A stretch of DNA of 64,000 nt, taken from the NCBI RefSeq assembly GCF_900156175.1, contig NZ_FTMV01000009.1, positions 62,001 through 126,000 on the forward strand. The letters run 5' to 3'. Made by a program: the position numbers and the translations under genes. Below are positions 9,762-17,648 of the stretch, in pieces; the first letter of the stretch is position 1, and each line of letters begins with the position of its first letter. Source of the DNA: Janthinobacterium sp. TND4EL3. GTDB taxonomy: Bacteria; Pseudomonadota; Gammaproteobacteria; Burkholderiales; Burkholderiaceae_D. Under the pieces are notes generated by a model. The model was not told where the DNA came from. It made no database searches and was given only the letters and a program-made list of their open reading frames with translations.

Positions 9762-10856
9762 TCAAGGCTCGCCCCTGAGCGTGTAGACGGGCTTGTCGGA
9801 CTCCCCTTTCTCTGCCATCGCCAGCACGCGCTGCAGTTCCTTGCGCTCGTCGCCGTCCTTTTCGGACGACACCAGCTTGCGCAGGATGGTGACATGCGCC
9901 GTCTGCAGCGCCTGCGCCGCGGGCACGGCGATGTCCGGCTTGACGCCCACGTGTTCCCAGTTGGTCTTGGTGACGAAATTGGTCGTGCGCGACGTGGGAA
10001 TCACGACCACGATGCCCTGCCCCACGCTGAACCTGCCCACGGGATTGGAGCCGCCGCCCGTGGTTTCGCCGACCACCGTGCCGCGCTTCTGCGCCTGGAT
10101 GCTGTAGGAGAAATCTTCCCCGCCGGAAAACGTGCGGGCCGAGGTCAGCACGTACACGGGCTTGTCGTAACGCTGGGCGACCGTCGCCACGGTAAAGATC
10201 TGCCGTGTCGTATCGGTCGGACGATTGTATATGTCGATCAGGTGACGCTCGTCGCCGAAGGGGAAGAAATGGCTCATCAGGTAAGCCACGCTGGCCGGGC
10301 TCCCGCCGCCGTTGCGGCGCAGGTCGAGGATCAGCGCCTCCGTCCCCGCCATCAGCGACATGGCCGCCGAGTAGGCCGGACCGACGAATTCCGTGCGCCC
10401 GAAGCCGCGCAGCTCGATGTAGCCGACGTTGCCGGGGAGGCGTTCGACCTTCCCGATGCCATAACCCCACCGCTCGGTCTGCTCGCGCGCTTCGTCCATC
10501 CTGGCGCGCGTGGGCACCTCGGCGGCGTTGCCGCGCTCGCGGAAACCTTCGTCAAGCATGGCGCCGAAATGCAGGTCGCCGCTCAATGTGCGCAAGTCCT
10601 GCGCCAGCACCGCACTGAACGCCTGCGCGCTGGCGGCGCTCGCATAGCCTCCTTCGGCATTTTTCCTGGCGATCGCGCTGCCGACCCGTTCGGCGACGGC
10701 AGGCTCGATGTAATTCGCGTTCATTTTCTCGGCCAGCGTCCGCACGACCGCGGCGCGATCGGCAGCTTTCAAGGCAATGTCCTGCGCCGCCAAGGCGGGA
10801 AACGCCAACACGGCGCCCAAGACGACGCCTGCAACAAACTTCTTTCTGCCTGCCAT
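9762..10856 (-). CDS. S41-family peptidase, exported
   Basis: A 364-residue protein with signal peptide (MAGRKKFVAGVVLGAVLAFP, cleavage likely after ALA) and the C-terminal processing peptidase/tail-specific protease fold of the interphotoreceptor-retinoid-binding type: an N-terminal helical domain, then the core with RRNGGGSPASVAYL and TSARTFSGGEDFSY, in which the Ser of FSGGE is the expected nucleophile. No PDZ domain is evident. Start: the ATG at 10854-10856 has GGAGG five bases upstream; a TTG four codons earlier lies within that ribosome site and is unlikely. It lies 109 bases downstream of a MarR gene on the same strand and may be co-transcribed with it. Substrate unknown. Confidence 0.88.
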   Translation of the reverse strand: MAGRKKFVAGVVLGAVLAFPALAAQDIALKAADRAAVVRTLAEKMNANYIEPAVAERVGSAIARKNAEGGYASAASAQAFSAVLAQDLRTLSGDLHFGAMLDEGFRERGNAAEVPTRARMDEAREQTERWGYGIGKVERLPGNVGYIELRGFGRTEFVGPAYSAAMSLMAGTEALILDLRRNGGGSPASVAYLMSHFFPFGDERHLIDIYNRPTDTTRQIFTVATVAQRYDKPVYVLTSARTFSGGEDFSYSIQAQKRGTVVGETTGGGSNPVGRFSVGQGIVVVIPTSRTTNFVTKTNWEHVGVKPDIAVPAAQALQTAHVTILRKLVSSEKDGDERKELQRVLAMAEKGESDKPVYTLRGEP

Positions 10857-10965
10857 ACCATCCTCCAAGTTGGACTACGAATCGTTTGACCGTTATGTAT
10901 GTAAAAAATGCGCGCGATGCCCCTGGAAACGTCGTCGCAACGGCGTTCAGGCAGGCGGACCTGCA

Positions 10966-11448
10966 TCATTCGGGCTTGTCGTCAGGGTGCAGATGCAGGT
11001 TGGCGTCGCGGATGCGCGTGCCGAAGGAGTGCGCCTCGAGTGCGGCGATCGCCTGTCCGAGACAGGCGGACAAGGGAAACGCCAGTTCGGCATCGAGGCT
11101 GTCGGCCGCGGATTTGGTCGCCTGCCAGCACACGCGCAGGCGCGGCAGCAGCGCCGCGCCTTCGGCGCTGAGCCGCACCACGCGCTGCCGGCCGTCTTCG
11201 CCGCCGGCCGCGACCGTCAACAGGCCCTTTTTCACCATCAGGGCCACCGTCTGGGTCGCGGCCGGCTGCGTGAGGCCGGCCACGGCCGCCAGCTCGCCGA
11301 TGGTGGCGCTCGGCTGCTCGGCCAGCATGCGCATGACCGGCGTGTAGCGCGGCCGGTAATCGAGCCCCGCGTCCACATAGGCCTGCTCGACGGCGCCGTC
11401 CAGCAGTTCGATGAGATGTCGTAATTGTGTGCCGAGTCCAGGTTTCAT
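10966..11448 (-). CDS. MarR-family transcriptional regulator
   Basis: A 160-residue winged-helix regulator: helical dimerisation ends, recognition region around TIGELAAVAGLTQPAATQTV, and wing with GGEDGRQRVVRLS. MarR proteins bind palindromic operators as dimers and are usually released by small phenolic or oxidising ligands. Upstream of its start lies a perfect short palindrome (11471-11484), a good candidate for autoregulation. The next gene on the strand is the S41 peptidase; the divergent VOC gene starts 221 bases away and could share control. Confidence 0.9.
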   Translation of the reverse strand: MKPGLGTQLRHLIELLDGAVEQAYVDAGLDYRPRYTPVMRMLAEQPSATIGELAAVAGLTQPAATQTVALMVKKGLLTVAAGGEDGRQRVVRLSAEGAALLPRLRVCWQATKSAADSLDAELAFPLSACLGQAIAALEAHSFGTRIRDANLHLHPDDKPE

Positions 11449-11470
11449 GCAGCCATGGTAGCACGATTTT

Positions 11471-11484
11471 CATAAGTGCTTATG
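11471..11484. promoter_or_regulatory. candidate MarR operator palindrome
   Basis: CATAAG-TG-CTTATG, a perfect 6-bp inverted repeat with a two-base centre, 23 bases upstream of the MarR start in an AT-rich patch. Position and form fit a MarR-type autoregulatory site; binding is inferred. Confidence 0.45.
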
Positions 11485-11669
11485 TATATTCTTCCTTAAT
11501 TGATAACTTCCAAGGCCAGCGGTCCCTTGCGCCGGCCTGCCGTGGCAACGCAGTTGTCTCAAACTTGAACTGACCGCCGCTGCGCTGTCAAATGAGGTAA
11601 AGTCGTGACGGACCGCAGCCCCATGCGGCAGCGCTGGCGTCCCCTATTCCACCCTGGCAAGGAGGCCAT

Positions 11670-12074
11670 ATGCATAAACAGATCATCCTCAACCTGCCCG
11701 TGAAGGACCTGGACAAATCCAGGGCCTTCTTCGGCGCTCTCGGCTTTACCTTCGATACCCGCTACAGCGGCGAGAACGCGGCGTTCATCAACATCGTCGG
11801 CGACACGATCCAGGCCATGCTGACGACGGAACCCTTCTTCCAGTCGCTGATCGGCAAGCCGGTCGCAAATGCAAAGGAAGCCAATGAAGTCGTCATCTGC
11901 CTCAGTTGCGACAGCCGGGAAGAGGTGGACAGCCTGATCGCCAGGGCCGCTGCCGCCGGCGGGCGCATACCGCATCCGCCCGAGGACCATGGTTTCATGT
12001 ATGACCAGGGCTTCGAGGATATCGATGGCCACCTGTGGAATCTGGTCTGGACGGCGCCGCAAGCGGCTCGCTGA
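11670..12074 (+). CDS. VOC (glyoxalase/bleomycin-resistance) family protein
   Basis: A 134-residue single-module vicinal-oxygen-chelate protein: beta-alpha-beta-beta-beta units starting IILNLPVKDLDKSRAFFGAL and a second half ending DIDGHLWNLVW, where the His and the C-terminal strand fit the metal-site half. These proteins form dimers and serve as isomerases, dioxygenases or drug-binding proteins; the exact role cannot be assigned. The ATG is preceded by AAGGAGG, an excellent ribosome site. It ends seven bases before the convergent TetR gene. Confidence 0.88.
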   Translation: MHKQIILNLPVKDLDKSRAFFGALGFTFDTRYSGENAAFINIVGDTIQAMLTTEPFFQSLIGKPVANAKEANEVVICLSCDSREEVDSLIARAAAAGGRIPHPPEDHGFMYDQGFEDIDGHLWNLVWTAPQAAR

Positions 12075-12081
12075 GCCGAGC

Positions 12082-12717
12082 TTACTTGCGCGCCACGCGC
12101 GCCACCACCAGCTCGATCAATTCCGCGATCAGGGGGCGGAACGCAGCGGCGTCGCCGCCCTGCCCCAGCATGACGGTGCGCGTGGTCAGGTGCGAGAAGA
12201 CGGCGTCGAACAGGATTTGCGGCACATTGGAAAACGAGGTGTCAGGCGCGATGCGGCCAAGGGCGCGCTGCTGCTCCAGCAGGCGCAGGATCAAGGCGTG
12301 CCACACTTGCGGGCCGTGTTCGTACCAGGTGAGGCCCACGGCCGGCACGGCGGCCGCGCCCGTGACGACGAGGCGGTAGAAAGCCACGTGGCGGGGGCTG
12401 GTGACGACGGCCACCAGTTCATCGAGGATCAGCTGCAAGCCCTGCTCCAGGCCCGCTTGCGCCGTATCGAGCTGGCGCAGCGCGATGATGAAGTCGGCGC
12501 ACAGGTACTCGACCACGGCCACCAGCAATTCCTGCTTGCTGCCGAAATAGCGGTAGGCCGTCGCTTTCGAGCCGCCCGCGGCGGCCACGATGGCGTCCAT
12601 GCTGACGCCGTCGTAGCCGGAGGCGAGGAAGAGGTCCGCCGCCGCCACCAGCAGCTTGCGCCGCCGCTCCTCGCTTCGGGTCGTCGGGGAAGCGGGAACG
12701 GTGCGCAACTGGGGCAT
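12082..12717 (-). CDS. TetR-family transcriptional regulator
   Basis: A 211-residue regulator with a TetR N-terminal helix-turn-helix (residues about 17-63, MDAIVAAAGGSKATAYRYFG) and an AefR-like C-terminal ligand domain. The ATG at 12715-12717 lies 11 bases after the stop of the glucose dehydrogenase gene, so both genes should share a transcript. A 23-base palindrome upstream of the dehydrogenase (15226-15248) is the likely operator, making this an autoregulated repressor of the pair. Confidence 0.92.
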   Translation of the reverse strand: MPQLRTVPASPTTRSEERRRKLLVAAADLFLASGYDGVSMDAIVAAAGGSKATAYRYFGSKQELLVAVVEYLCADFIIALRQLDTAQAGLEQGLQLILDELVAVVTSPRHVAFYRLVVTGAAAVPAVGLTWYEHGPQVWHALILRLLEQQRALGRIAPDTSFSNVPQILFDAVFSHLTTRTVMLGQGGDAAAFRPLIAELIELVVARVARK

Positions 12718-12728
12718 GAAGCAAACTC

Positions 12729-15155
12729 TTACTGTGTCTTGGGAAGCGCGTATGCTATCACGTAATCTCCCCGGTCCGGGCTCTGGCGGGCGCCGCCCGC
12801 CGCCACGACGACGTACTGGCGGCCCGACTTGGGCGACACATACGTCATCGGCGTGCCTTGCGAACCGACGGGCAGGCGCGCCTTCCACACTTCGCGGCCC
12901 GTGGCGATATCCATGGCGCGCAGATAGTAATCCTGCGTGCCCGCATAGAACACCAGGCCCGACGCCGTGCTGACGCCGCCGCCCAGGGTGGGCATGCCCA
13001 GCGGGATGGGCAGGCTGGCGCGCGCGCCGTGGATGACGGTATCGCGCACCGTGCCGGCCGGACGCTCCCACACTTTCGCGCGCGTTTTCAGGTCGATGGC
13101 GGCAAACACGCCCCACGGCGGGCTTTGGCACGGTATGCCCAGGGGCGAATTGAAGGCCTTGTGGTCGATGACGAAGGGCGTGCCATCCATGGGATAGGTG
13201 CTGCCCACGCCGTGGCCAGCCGTCAGCTTGGCCACGTCCACGGTCTCGCGCGGCACCAGCCTGACCACCTGCGGCATGCGGATATCGTTGACGAACATAT
13301 AGCCATTGCCTTCATCGACGGCCGCGCCGCCCCAGTTGAAGCCGCCGTAGTAGCCCGGGTAGATCAGGGTTTCGCGGGTGCTGGGCGCCGTGAACTCGCC
13401 CTGGTAATTGAGCTTGCGGAAGCTGATGCGGCACGCCAGCTGGTCGAAGAAGGTGGCGCCCCACATGTCGCGCTCCGTCAGGGTTTCCGCGCCGAGGGCC
13501 GGCATGCCCGTCGAATACGGCTGCGTCTTGGCCACCCAGTCGCCGGCCGCGTGCTGCTGCGGCACGGCTTTTTCGGTGACTTCGGCAATCGGCTTGCCCG
13601 TGCGGCGGTCCAGCATGAAGATCTGGCCCCGCTTGGTCAGCTGCACCAGCGCGGGAATCTTGCCGCCCTTGCCGTCCGGGACGTCGTACAGGGCCGGCTG
13701 CGCGGCCACGTCGTAATCCCAGATGTCGTGGTGGACGGTTTGATACGTCCAGCGCTCGCGCCCCGTGGCCATGTCGAGGGCGACGATGGCTGACGAATAC
13801 TTCTCCGTCAACGGCGGACGCTTGCCGCCCCAGAAGTCGGGCTGCTCGTTCCCCGTCGGCAGGTAGACCAGGCCCAGCGCATCGTCAAACGCGGGCGTCG
13901 ACCACATGTTCGGCGTGCTGCGCGTGTAGGTCTGCCCTTCGGGCGGCAGCTTGGTGATGGCCGGATTGCCGAGGTCCCAGGCCCACACCAGCTCCCCCGT
14001 GTCGGCGCTGTAGGCGCGCACGACGCCCGACGGTTCATCGGTGGAGCGGCCGTCGAAGACCCAGCCGCCCAGGATGATCAGGTTGCGCGCCACCGTGGGC
14101 GCGGACGTGTAGGCGTAGTACGGCACGTTCATCCTGACCTTGCCCAGGCCGACGGTGAGGTCGACGGACCCCTTGTCGCCGAAGCCCTCGCACTGCTTGC
14201 CCGTCTGCGCGTCGATCTGAATCAAACGCGCATCCATGGTCACCTGCACGATGCGTTTCGCGCAGACGCCCGCTTGCGGCGCGCCGGCCGCCTGCATGCC
14301 GTCGAAATGAAACGGCTTTGTCACTTTCGCCGGCTCGTAATAGGCCACGCCGCGGCAGCGGTTCCACGTCTTGGTGTTGGCCGGCTTGGGATCGAAGGTC
14401 CAGCGCTCCTTGCCCGTGTCCGCGTCGAGCGCAATGACCTTGCTCGTCGGCGTGCACGTGTAGACGGTGTCGCCGATCTGCAGCGGCGTGTTTTGCAGTT
14501 CGGACGCGCCCTCGGCCAGCTCGCCCGAGCGGTACGTCCAGGCCACTTGCAACTGGCCGACGTTGGCCTTGCCGATCTGCGTGTACGGCGCGAAGCGCGT
14601 GCCTGTCGGCCCATAGCCATAATGCGCCCAGTTGGCGCTGCCGTCATTGATCGCCGTCACGGCGTCCTGCTGCGGCTGCGCCGTGGCTTCCGTCACGCCG
14701 TGCGGCTTGAACATGGCGGCGAAACCGACCGCCAGCACGACGGCAAACAGCGCGGCAAAGCCGCGCGACTGGCCGCCGTGAGCACGCCCGGCCAGCCAAG
14801 GATGCAGCAAGGCGGCCACCAGGCCGATGACGAGGAAGGGCGCCAGGCGCGGCACCATGGGCCAGAAGGCGAAGCCGATTTCCCACACGGCCCAGATCAG
14901 GGTGCCGACGACCAGCGCGGCGACGACGGCACTGGCCACCCGTTTGCGGCGCCAATACAGCACGCCGGCGAGGAGCAGGCCGAGGCCGGCCGGCAGGTAG
15001 TACCAGGAACCGCCCAGGGTAATGAGTTCGATGCCGCCGGCCGCCAGGGCGAGGCCGGAACATCCGAGGAAAATGCCGAAAACCGCCAGGGCAATGCGCT
15101 TGCCCCTGGAAACAGCCGGGATCGCCGGCGCGCCTTTATTTACTGAAATGTCCAT
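12729..15155 (-). CDS. gcd: membrane-bound PQQ-dependent glucose/quinate-type dehydrogenase
   Basis: An 808-residue quinoprotein. Residues about 20-150 give five membrane segments that anchor it in the inner membrane and pass electrons to ubiquinone; the rest is a periplasmic eight-bladed propeller with tryptophan-docking repeats (ALDADTGKERWTF, ALDMATGRERWTY, AMDIATGREVWK). PTGNEQPDFW includes the Asp that matches the catalytic base of E. coli Gcd. It oxidises glucose to gluconolactone, or quinate/shikimate in close homologues; the two cannot be separated here. PQQ synthesis genes are not in the window. It is first in a two-gene unit with tetR. Confidence 0.9.
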   Translation of the reverse strand: MDISVNKGAPAIPAVSRGKRIALAVFGIFLGCSGLALAAGGIELITLGGSWYYLPAGLGLLLAGVLYWRRKRVASAVVAALVVGTLIWAVWEIGFAFWPMVPRLAPFLVIGLVAALLHPWLAGRAHGGQSRGFAALFAVVLAVGFAAMFKPHGVTEATAQPQQDAVTAINDGSANWAHYGYGPTGTRFAPYTQIGKANVGQLQVAWTYRSGELAEGASELQNTPLQIGDTVYTCTPTSKVIALDADTGKERWTFDPKPANTKTWNRCRGVAYYEPAKVTKPFHFDGMQAAGAPQAGVCAKRIVQVTMDARLIQIDAQTGKQCEGFGDKGSVDLTVGLGKVRMNVPYYAYTSAPTVARNLIILGGWVFDGRSTDEPSGVVRAYSADTGELVWAWDLGNPAITKLPPEGQTYTRSTPNMWSTPAFDDALGLVYLPTGNEQPDFWGGKRPPLTEKYSSAIVALDMATGRERWTYQTVHHDIWDYDVAAQPALYDVPDGKGGKIPALVQLTKRGQIFMLDRRTGKPIAEVTEKAVPQQHAAGDWVAKTQPYSTGMPALGAETLTERDMWGATFFDQLACRISFRKLNYQGEFTAPSTRETLIYPGYYGGFNWGGAAVDEGNGYMFVNDIRMPQVVRLVPRETVDVAKLTAGHGVGSTYPMDGTPFVIDHKAFNSPLGIPCQSPPWGVFAAIDLKTRAKVWERPAGTVRDTVIHGARASLPIPLGMPTLGGGVSTASGLVFYAGTQDYYLRAMDIATGREVWKARLPVGSQGTPMTYVSPKSGRQYVVVAAGGARQSPDRGDYVIAYALPKTQ

Positions 15156-15225
15156 TTTTTATCCATGACGCCTCCCCTGCCCAGGCAAACACGCCGGGGA
15201 TGGCTGATGTTTTAAATCTACGTAG

Positions 15226-15248
15226 TGAAACTGTACTGTACGGTTTCA
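15226..15248. promoter_or_regulatory. candidate TetR operator
   Basis: TGAAACTGTAC-T-GTACGGTTTCA: 11-bp arms around a single central base with one mismatch, 71 bases upstream of the dehydrogenase start. The GTAC half-site symmetry is typical of TetR-family operators. That the co-transcribed TetR binds it is inferred. Confidence 0.55.
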
Positions 15249-15369
15249 TTTTATGCCGATTTTTGACGCAAGGAAAGAAAAATTGACGCGGGAGCTAGAT
15301 TTTTGGCGGGGATGGGATGGTGCCGCGACGCCGGCATACCGGTTTTGACGTTTAGACAAATACCGTTGG

Positions 15370-15468
15370 AACGCCCGAAAAACGCCCAGGGCTAGGCGCC
15401 CCGCCGAAGACAGTACGAATAGTACGGCGAGGCGGAGCAACAACGCCCTGGGCGTTTTCCCGGGCGTT
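15370..15468 (-). repeat. long nested palindrome at the 3' end of adh; probable terminator
   Basis: The outer arms 15370-15392 and 15445-15468 are nearly perfect complements (AACGCCC...CAGGGC / GCCCTGGGCG...GGGCGTT) and enclose a partly self-complementary core with two GTAC boxes. The right arm contains the stop codon of the alcohol dehydrogenase gene. On the minus strand the second arm carries a run of five T. It can serve as a terminator; its size and nested form suggest a dispersed extragenic repeat. Confidence 0.65.
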
Positions 15469-16513
15469 ACAGAGAGGCCATGTCGATGACGAAGCGATAT
15501 CGCACATCGCTCTTGACCACGCGCTCGAACGCCTCGTTGATATCCTGGATGCGGATGATCTCGATGTCGGAGACGATATTGTGCTTGCCGCAGAAGTCCA
15601 GCATTTCCTGGGTTTCCTTGATCGAACCGATCATGGAGCCGGACAGGCTGCGGCGCGCGCCCACCAGGCCGAAGGCGCTCACGGGCGGCACGGCGCCGTC
15701 CGGGATGCCGACGATGACCATGTTGCCGTCCACTTTCAGCAGGTTGATGTACTGGTTCCAGTCGATGGCCGCGCCCACCGTGCAGATGATCAGATCAAAC
15801 GTGCCGGCCAGCTTGCTGAACGTTTCCGCATCGTTGGTGGCGTAGTAGTGGTCGGCGCCCAGGCGCAGGCCGTCTTCGCGCTTCGACAGGGTCTGGCTCA
15901 GCACCGTCACTTCGGCGCCCATGGCGTGGGCGATCTTGACGCCCATGTGGCCCAGGCCGCCCATGCCCAGGATGGCCACCTGCTTGCCGGGACCGGCCTT
16001 CCAGTGGTTCAGCGGCGAGTACAGGGTGATGCCGGCGCACAGCAGCGGCGCGGCCGCGTCCAGCGGCAGGTTGTCGGGGATCGACAGCACATAGCCTTCC
16101 TTGACGACGATGCTGTCCGAGTAGCCGCCCTGCGTGGCCGTCTTCCCATCGGCTTCGACGCCGTTGTAGGTCTGGATCAGGCCCGGCATGTACTGTTCCA
16201 GGTCCACGTTGCGCGTCTTGCAGGTGGTGCAGGAATCGACGAAGCAGCCCACGCCCACGTGGTCGCCCACCTTGAACTTGCTGACATTGGCGCCGACGGC
16301 CGTGACGACGCCGGCGATTTCATGGCCGGGCACCATGGGGAAGGCGGAACCGCCCCATTCGTCGCGCGCCTGGTGGATGTCGGAATGGCACACGCCGCAG
16401 TACTTGATCGAGATGGCCACGTCGTCTTCGCGCGGGGCGCGGCGCTCGAACGTGAACGGTTGCAGTGCGGAAGTGGGGCCGAATGCGGCGTAGCCTTTGG
16501 CGATGGTGCTCAT
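15467..16513 (-). CDS. zinc-dependent NAD(P) alcohol dehydrogenase (YahK/cinnamyl type)
   Basis: A 348-residue medium-chain dehydrogenase that interconverts aldehydes and alcohols. N-terminal GroES-like catalytic domain with the zinc ligands Cys39 (YCGVCHSD) and His64 (VPGHEIAG); Rossmann domain with [11 protein letters not shown]; closest in feel to E. coli YahK and bacterial cinnamyl alcohol dehydrogenases. Odd: the structural zinc lobe keeps Cys95 and Cys98 but has Arg101 and Met109 where the family has its third and fourth Cys. Start: ATG at 16511-16513 behind AGGAG with six-base spacing. It is divergent from an AraC-type regulator, a usual arrangement for inducer-controlled aldehyde detoxification. 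Confidence 0.93.
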   Translation of the reverse strand: MSTIAKGYAAFGPTSALQPFTFERRAPREDDVAISIKYCGVCHSDIHQARDEWGGSAFPMVPGHEIAGVVTAVGANVSKFKVGDHVGVGCFVDSCTTCKTRNVDLEQYMPGLIQTYNGVEADGKTATQGGYSDSIVVKEGYVLSIPDNLPLDAAAPLLCAGITLYSPLNHWKAGPGKQVAILGMGGLGHMGVKIAHAMGAEVTVLSQTLSKREDGLRLGADHYYATNDAETFSKLAGTFDLIICTVGAAIDWNQYINLLKVDGNMVIVGIPDGAVPPVSAFGLVGARRSLSGSMIGSIKETQEMLDFCGKHNIVSDIEIIRIQDINEAFERVVKSDVRYRFVIDMASL

Positions 16514-16688
16514 GAAAACTCCTGTATCTGATATGTGTGACGAGGGGACGCATGCCAAGCATGCGATTGCCCAAGTGTGCCCGAGATGGCGCGCCGCCGT
16601 TACCGCGATCCTGCAAGACCTTTGCACGATCCTCCAAACCTGCGTAAGATCATCCCCCTGCCCCTCCACGCCTGACGCATACTGCACC

Positions 16689-17648
16689 ATGCCCGCACAA
16701 ATCCCCCCGCAAGATGAAATCGCCGCCCTGATCAGCCGCCACGCGCCGCGCAACGGCGACTACGGGACGGCCATCGCCAACCTGACGTTCCACCGCCAGT
16801 CCTCGGTCACGGAATCGCTGTTCCACGCGGCGCGCCCCAGCGTGGCCATCATCGCGCAGGGCGCGAAGGACGTCACATTGGGAAGCGAAACCTTCCACTA
16901 CAGCCGCATGCAGTACCTGCTGACGTCCGTCGACCTGCCTGTGCAGGTCCGCGTGGCGCAGGCGAGCGAGGAACAGCCGCATTTGTGCGCGGTGCTGGGC
17001 ATCGACATCGCAGACGTGGCGGCGCTGCTCGACGGCGAAGGCGCGGGCAGCGCGGGCGGCGCGGCGCAGCAGAAGATCCTGCCCGCCACGCGCGGCATCT
17101 CCGTCAGCGACGTCTCGCCCGAGCTGCTCGACGCCATGCTGCGCCTCGTGCGCCTGCTCGACAAGCCGGAGGACATCGCCGCGCTGGCGCCCCTGATCCG
17201 CCGCGAGCTGACGTACCGCCTGCTCAATGGCCCCGTGGGCGCGCGTTTGCGCCACATGGCGCTGGCCAGCAGCCAGTCGCACCAGGTGGCGCAAGCCATC
17301 GACTGGATCAAGCACCATTACGCCCAGCCGCTCCGCATCGAGCACCTGGCCGGCATGGCGAACATGAGCATGTCGTCGCTGCACCACCACTTCAAGGCCA
17401 TTACCGCCATGACGCCGATGCAGTACCAGAAGCTGCTGCGCCTGCAGGAAGCGCGGCGGCTGATGCTGGTCGAGCAGATCGACGCGGGCACGGCAGGCTA
17501 CCGCGTCGGCTACGCCAGCGAATCGCAGTTCAGCCGCGAATACAGCCGCCAGTTCGGCCGCGCCCCCATGCGCGACGTGGGACAGGTGCGCGCGCAGCTG
17601 AGCGGGGCCAACGCCGGCGCCGGCGCCGCCTATTCCGTCCTGCCGTAA
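16689..17648 (+). CDS. AraC-family transcriptional regulator
   Basis: A 319-residue regulator with an N-terminal AraC-type cupin (AraC_N/CuRO; residues about 25-180, including [12 protein letters not shown]) and two C-terminal helix-turn-helix motifs ([20 protein letters not shown] and [18 protein letters not shown]). This class (YqhC-like) commonly activates a neighbouring alcohol dehydrogenase in response to aldehydes, which fits the divergent adh 175 bases away. Start ATG at 16689. Its last 19 bases overlap the convergent 5-oxoprolinase gene. Confidence 0.92.
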   Translation: MPAQIPPQDEIAALISRHAPRNGDYGTAIANLTFHRQSSVTESLFHAARPSVAIIAQGAKDVTLGSETFHYSRMQYLLTSVDLPVQVRVAQASEEQPHLCAVLGIDIADVAALLDGEGAGSAGGAAQQKILPATRGISVSDVSPELLDAMLRLVRLLDKPEDIAALAPLIRRELTYRLLNGPVGARLRHMALASSQSHQVAQAIDWIKHHYAQPLRIEHLAGMANMSMSSLHHHFKAITAMTPMQYQKLLRLQEARRLMLVEQIDAGTAGYRVGYASESQFSREYSRQFGRAPMRDVGQVRAQLSGANAGAGAAYSVLP

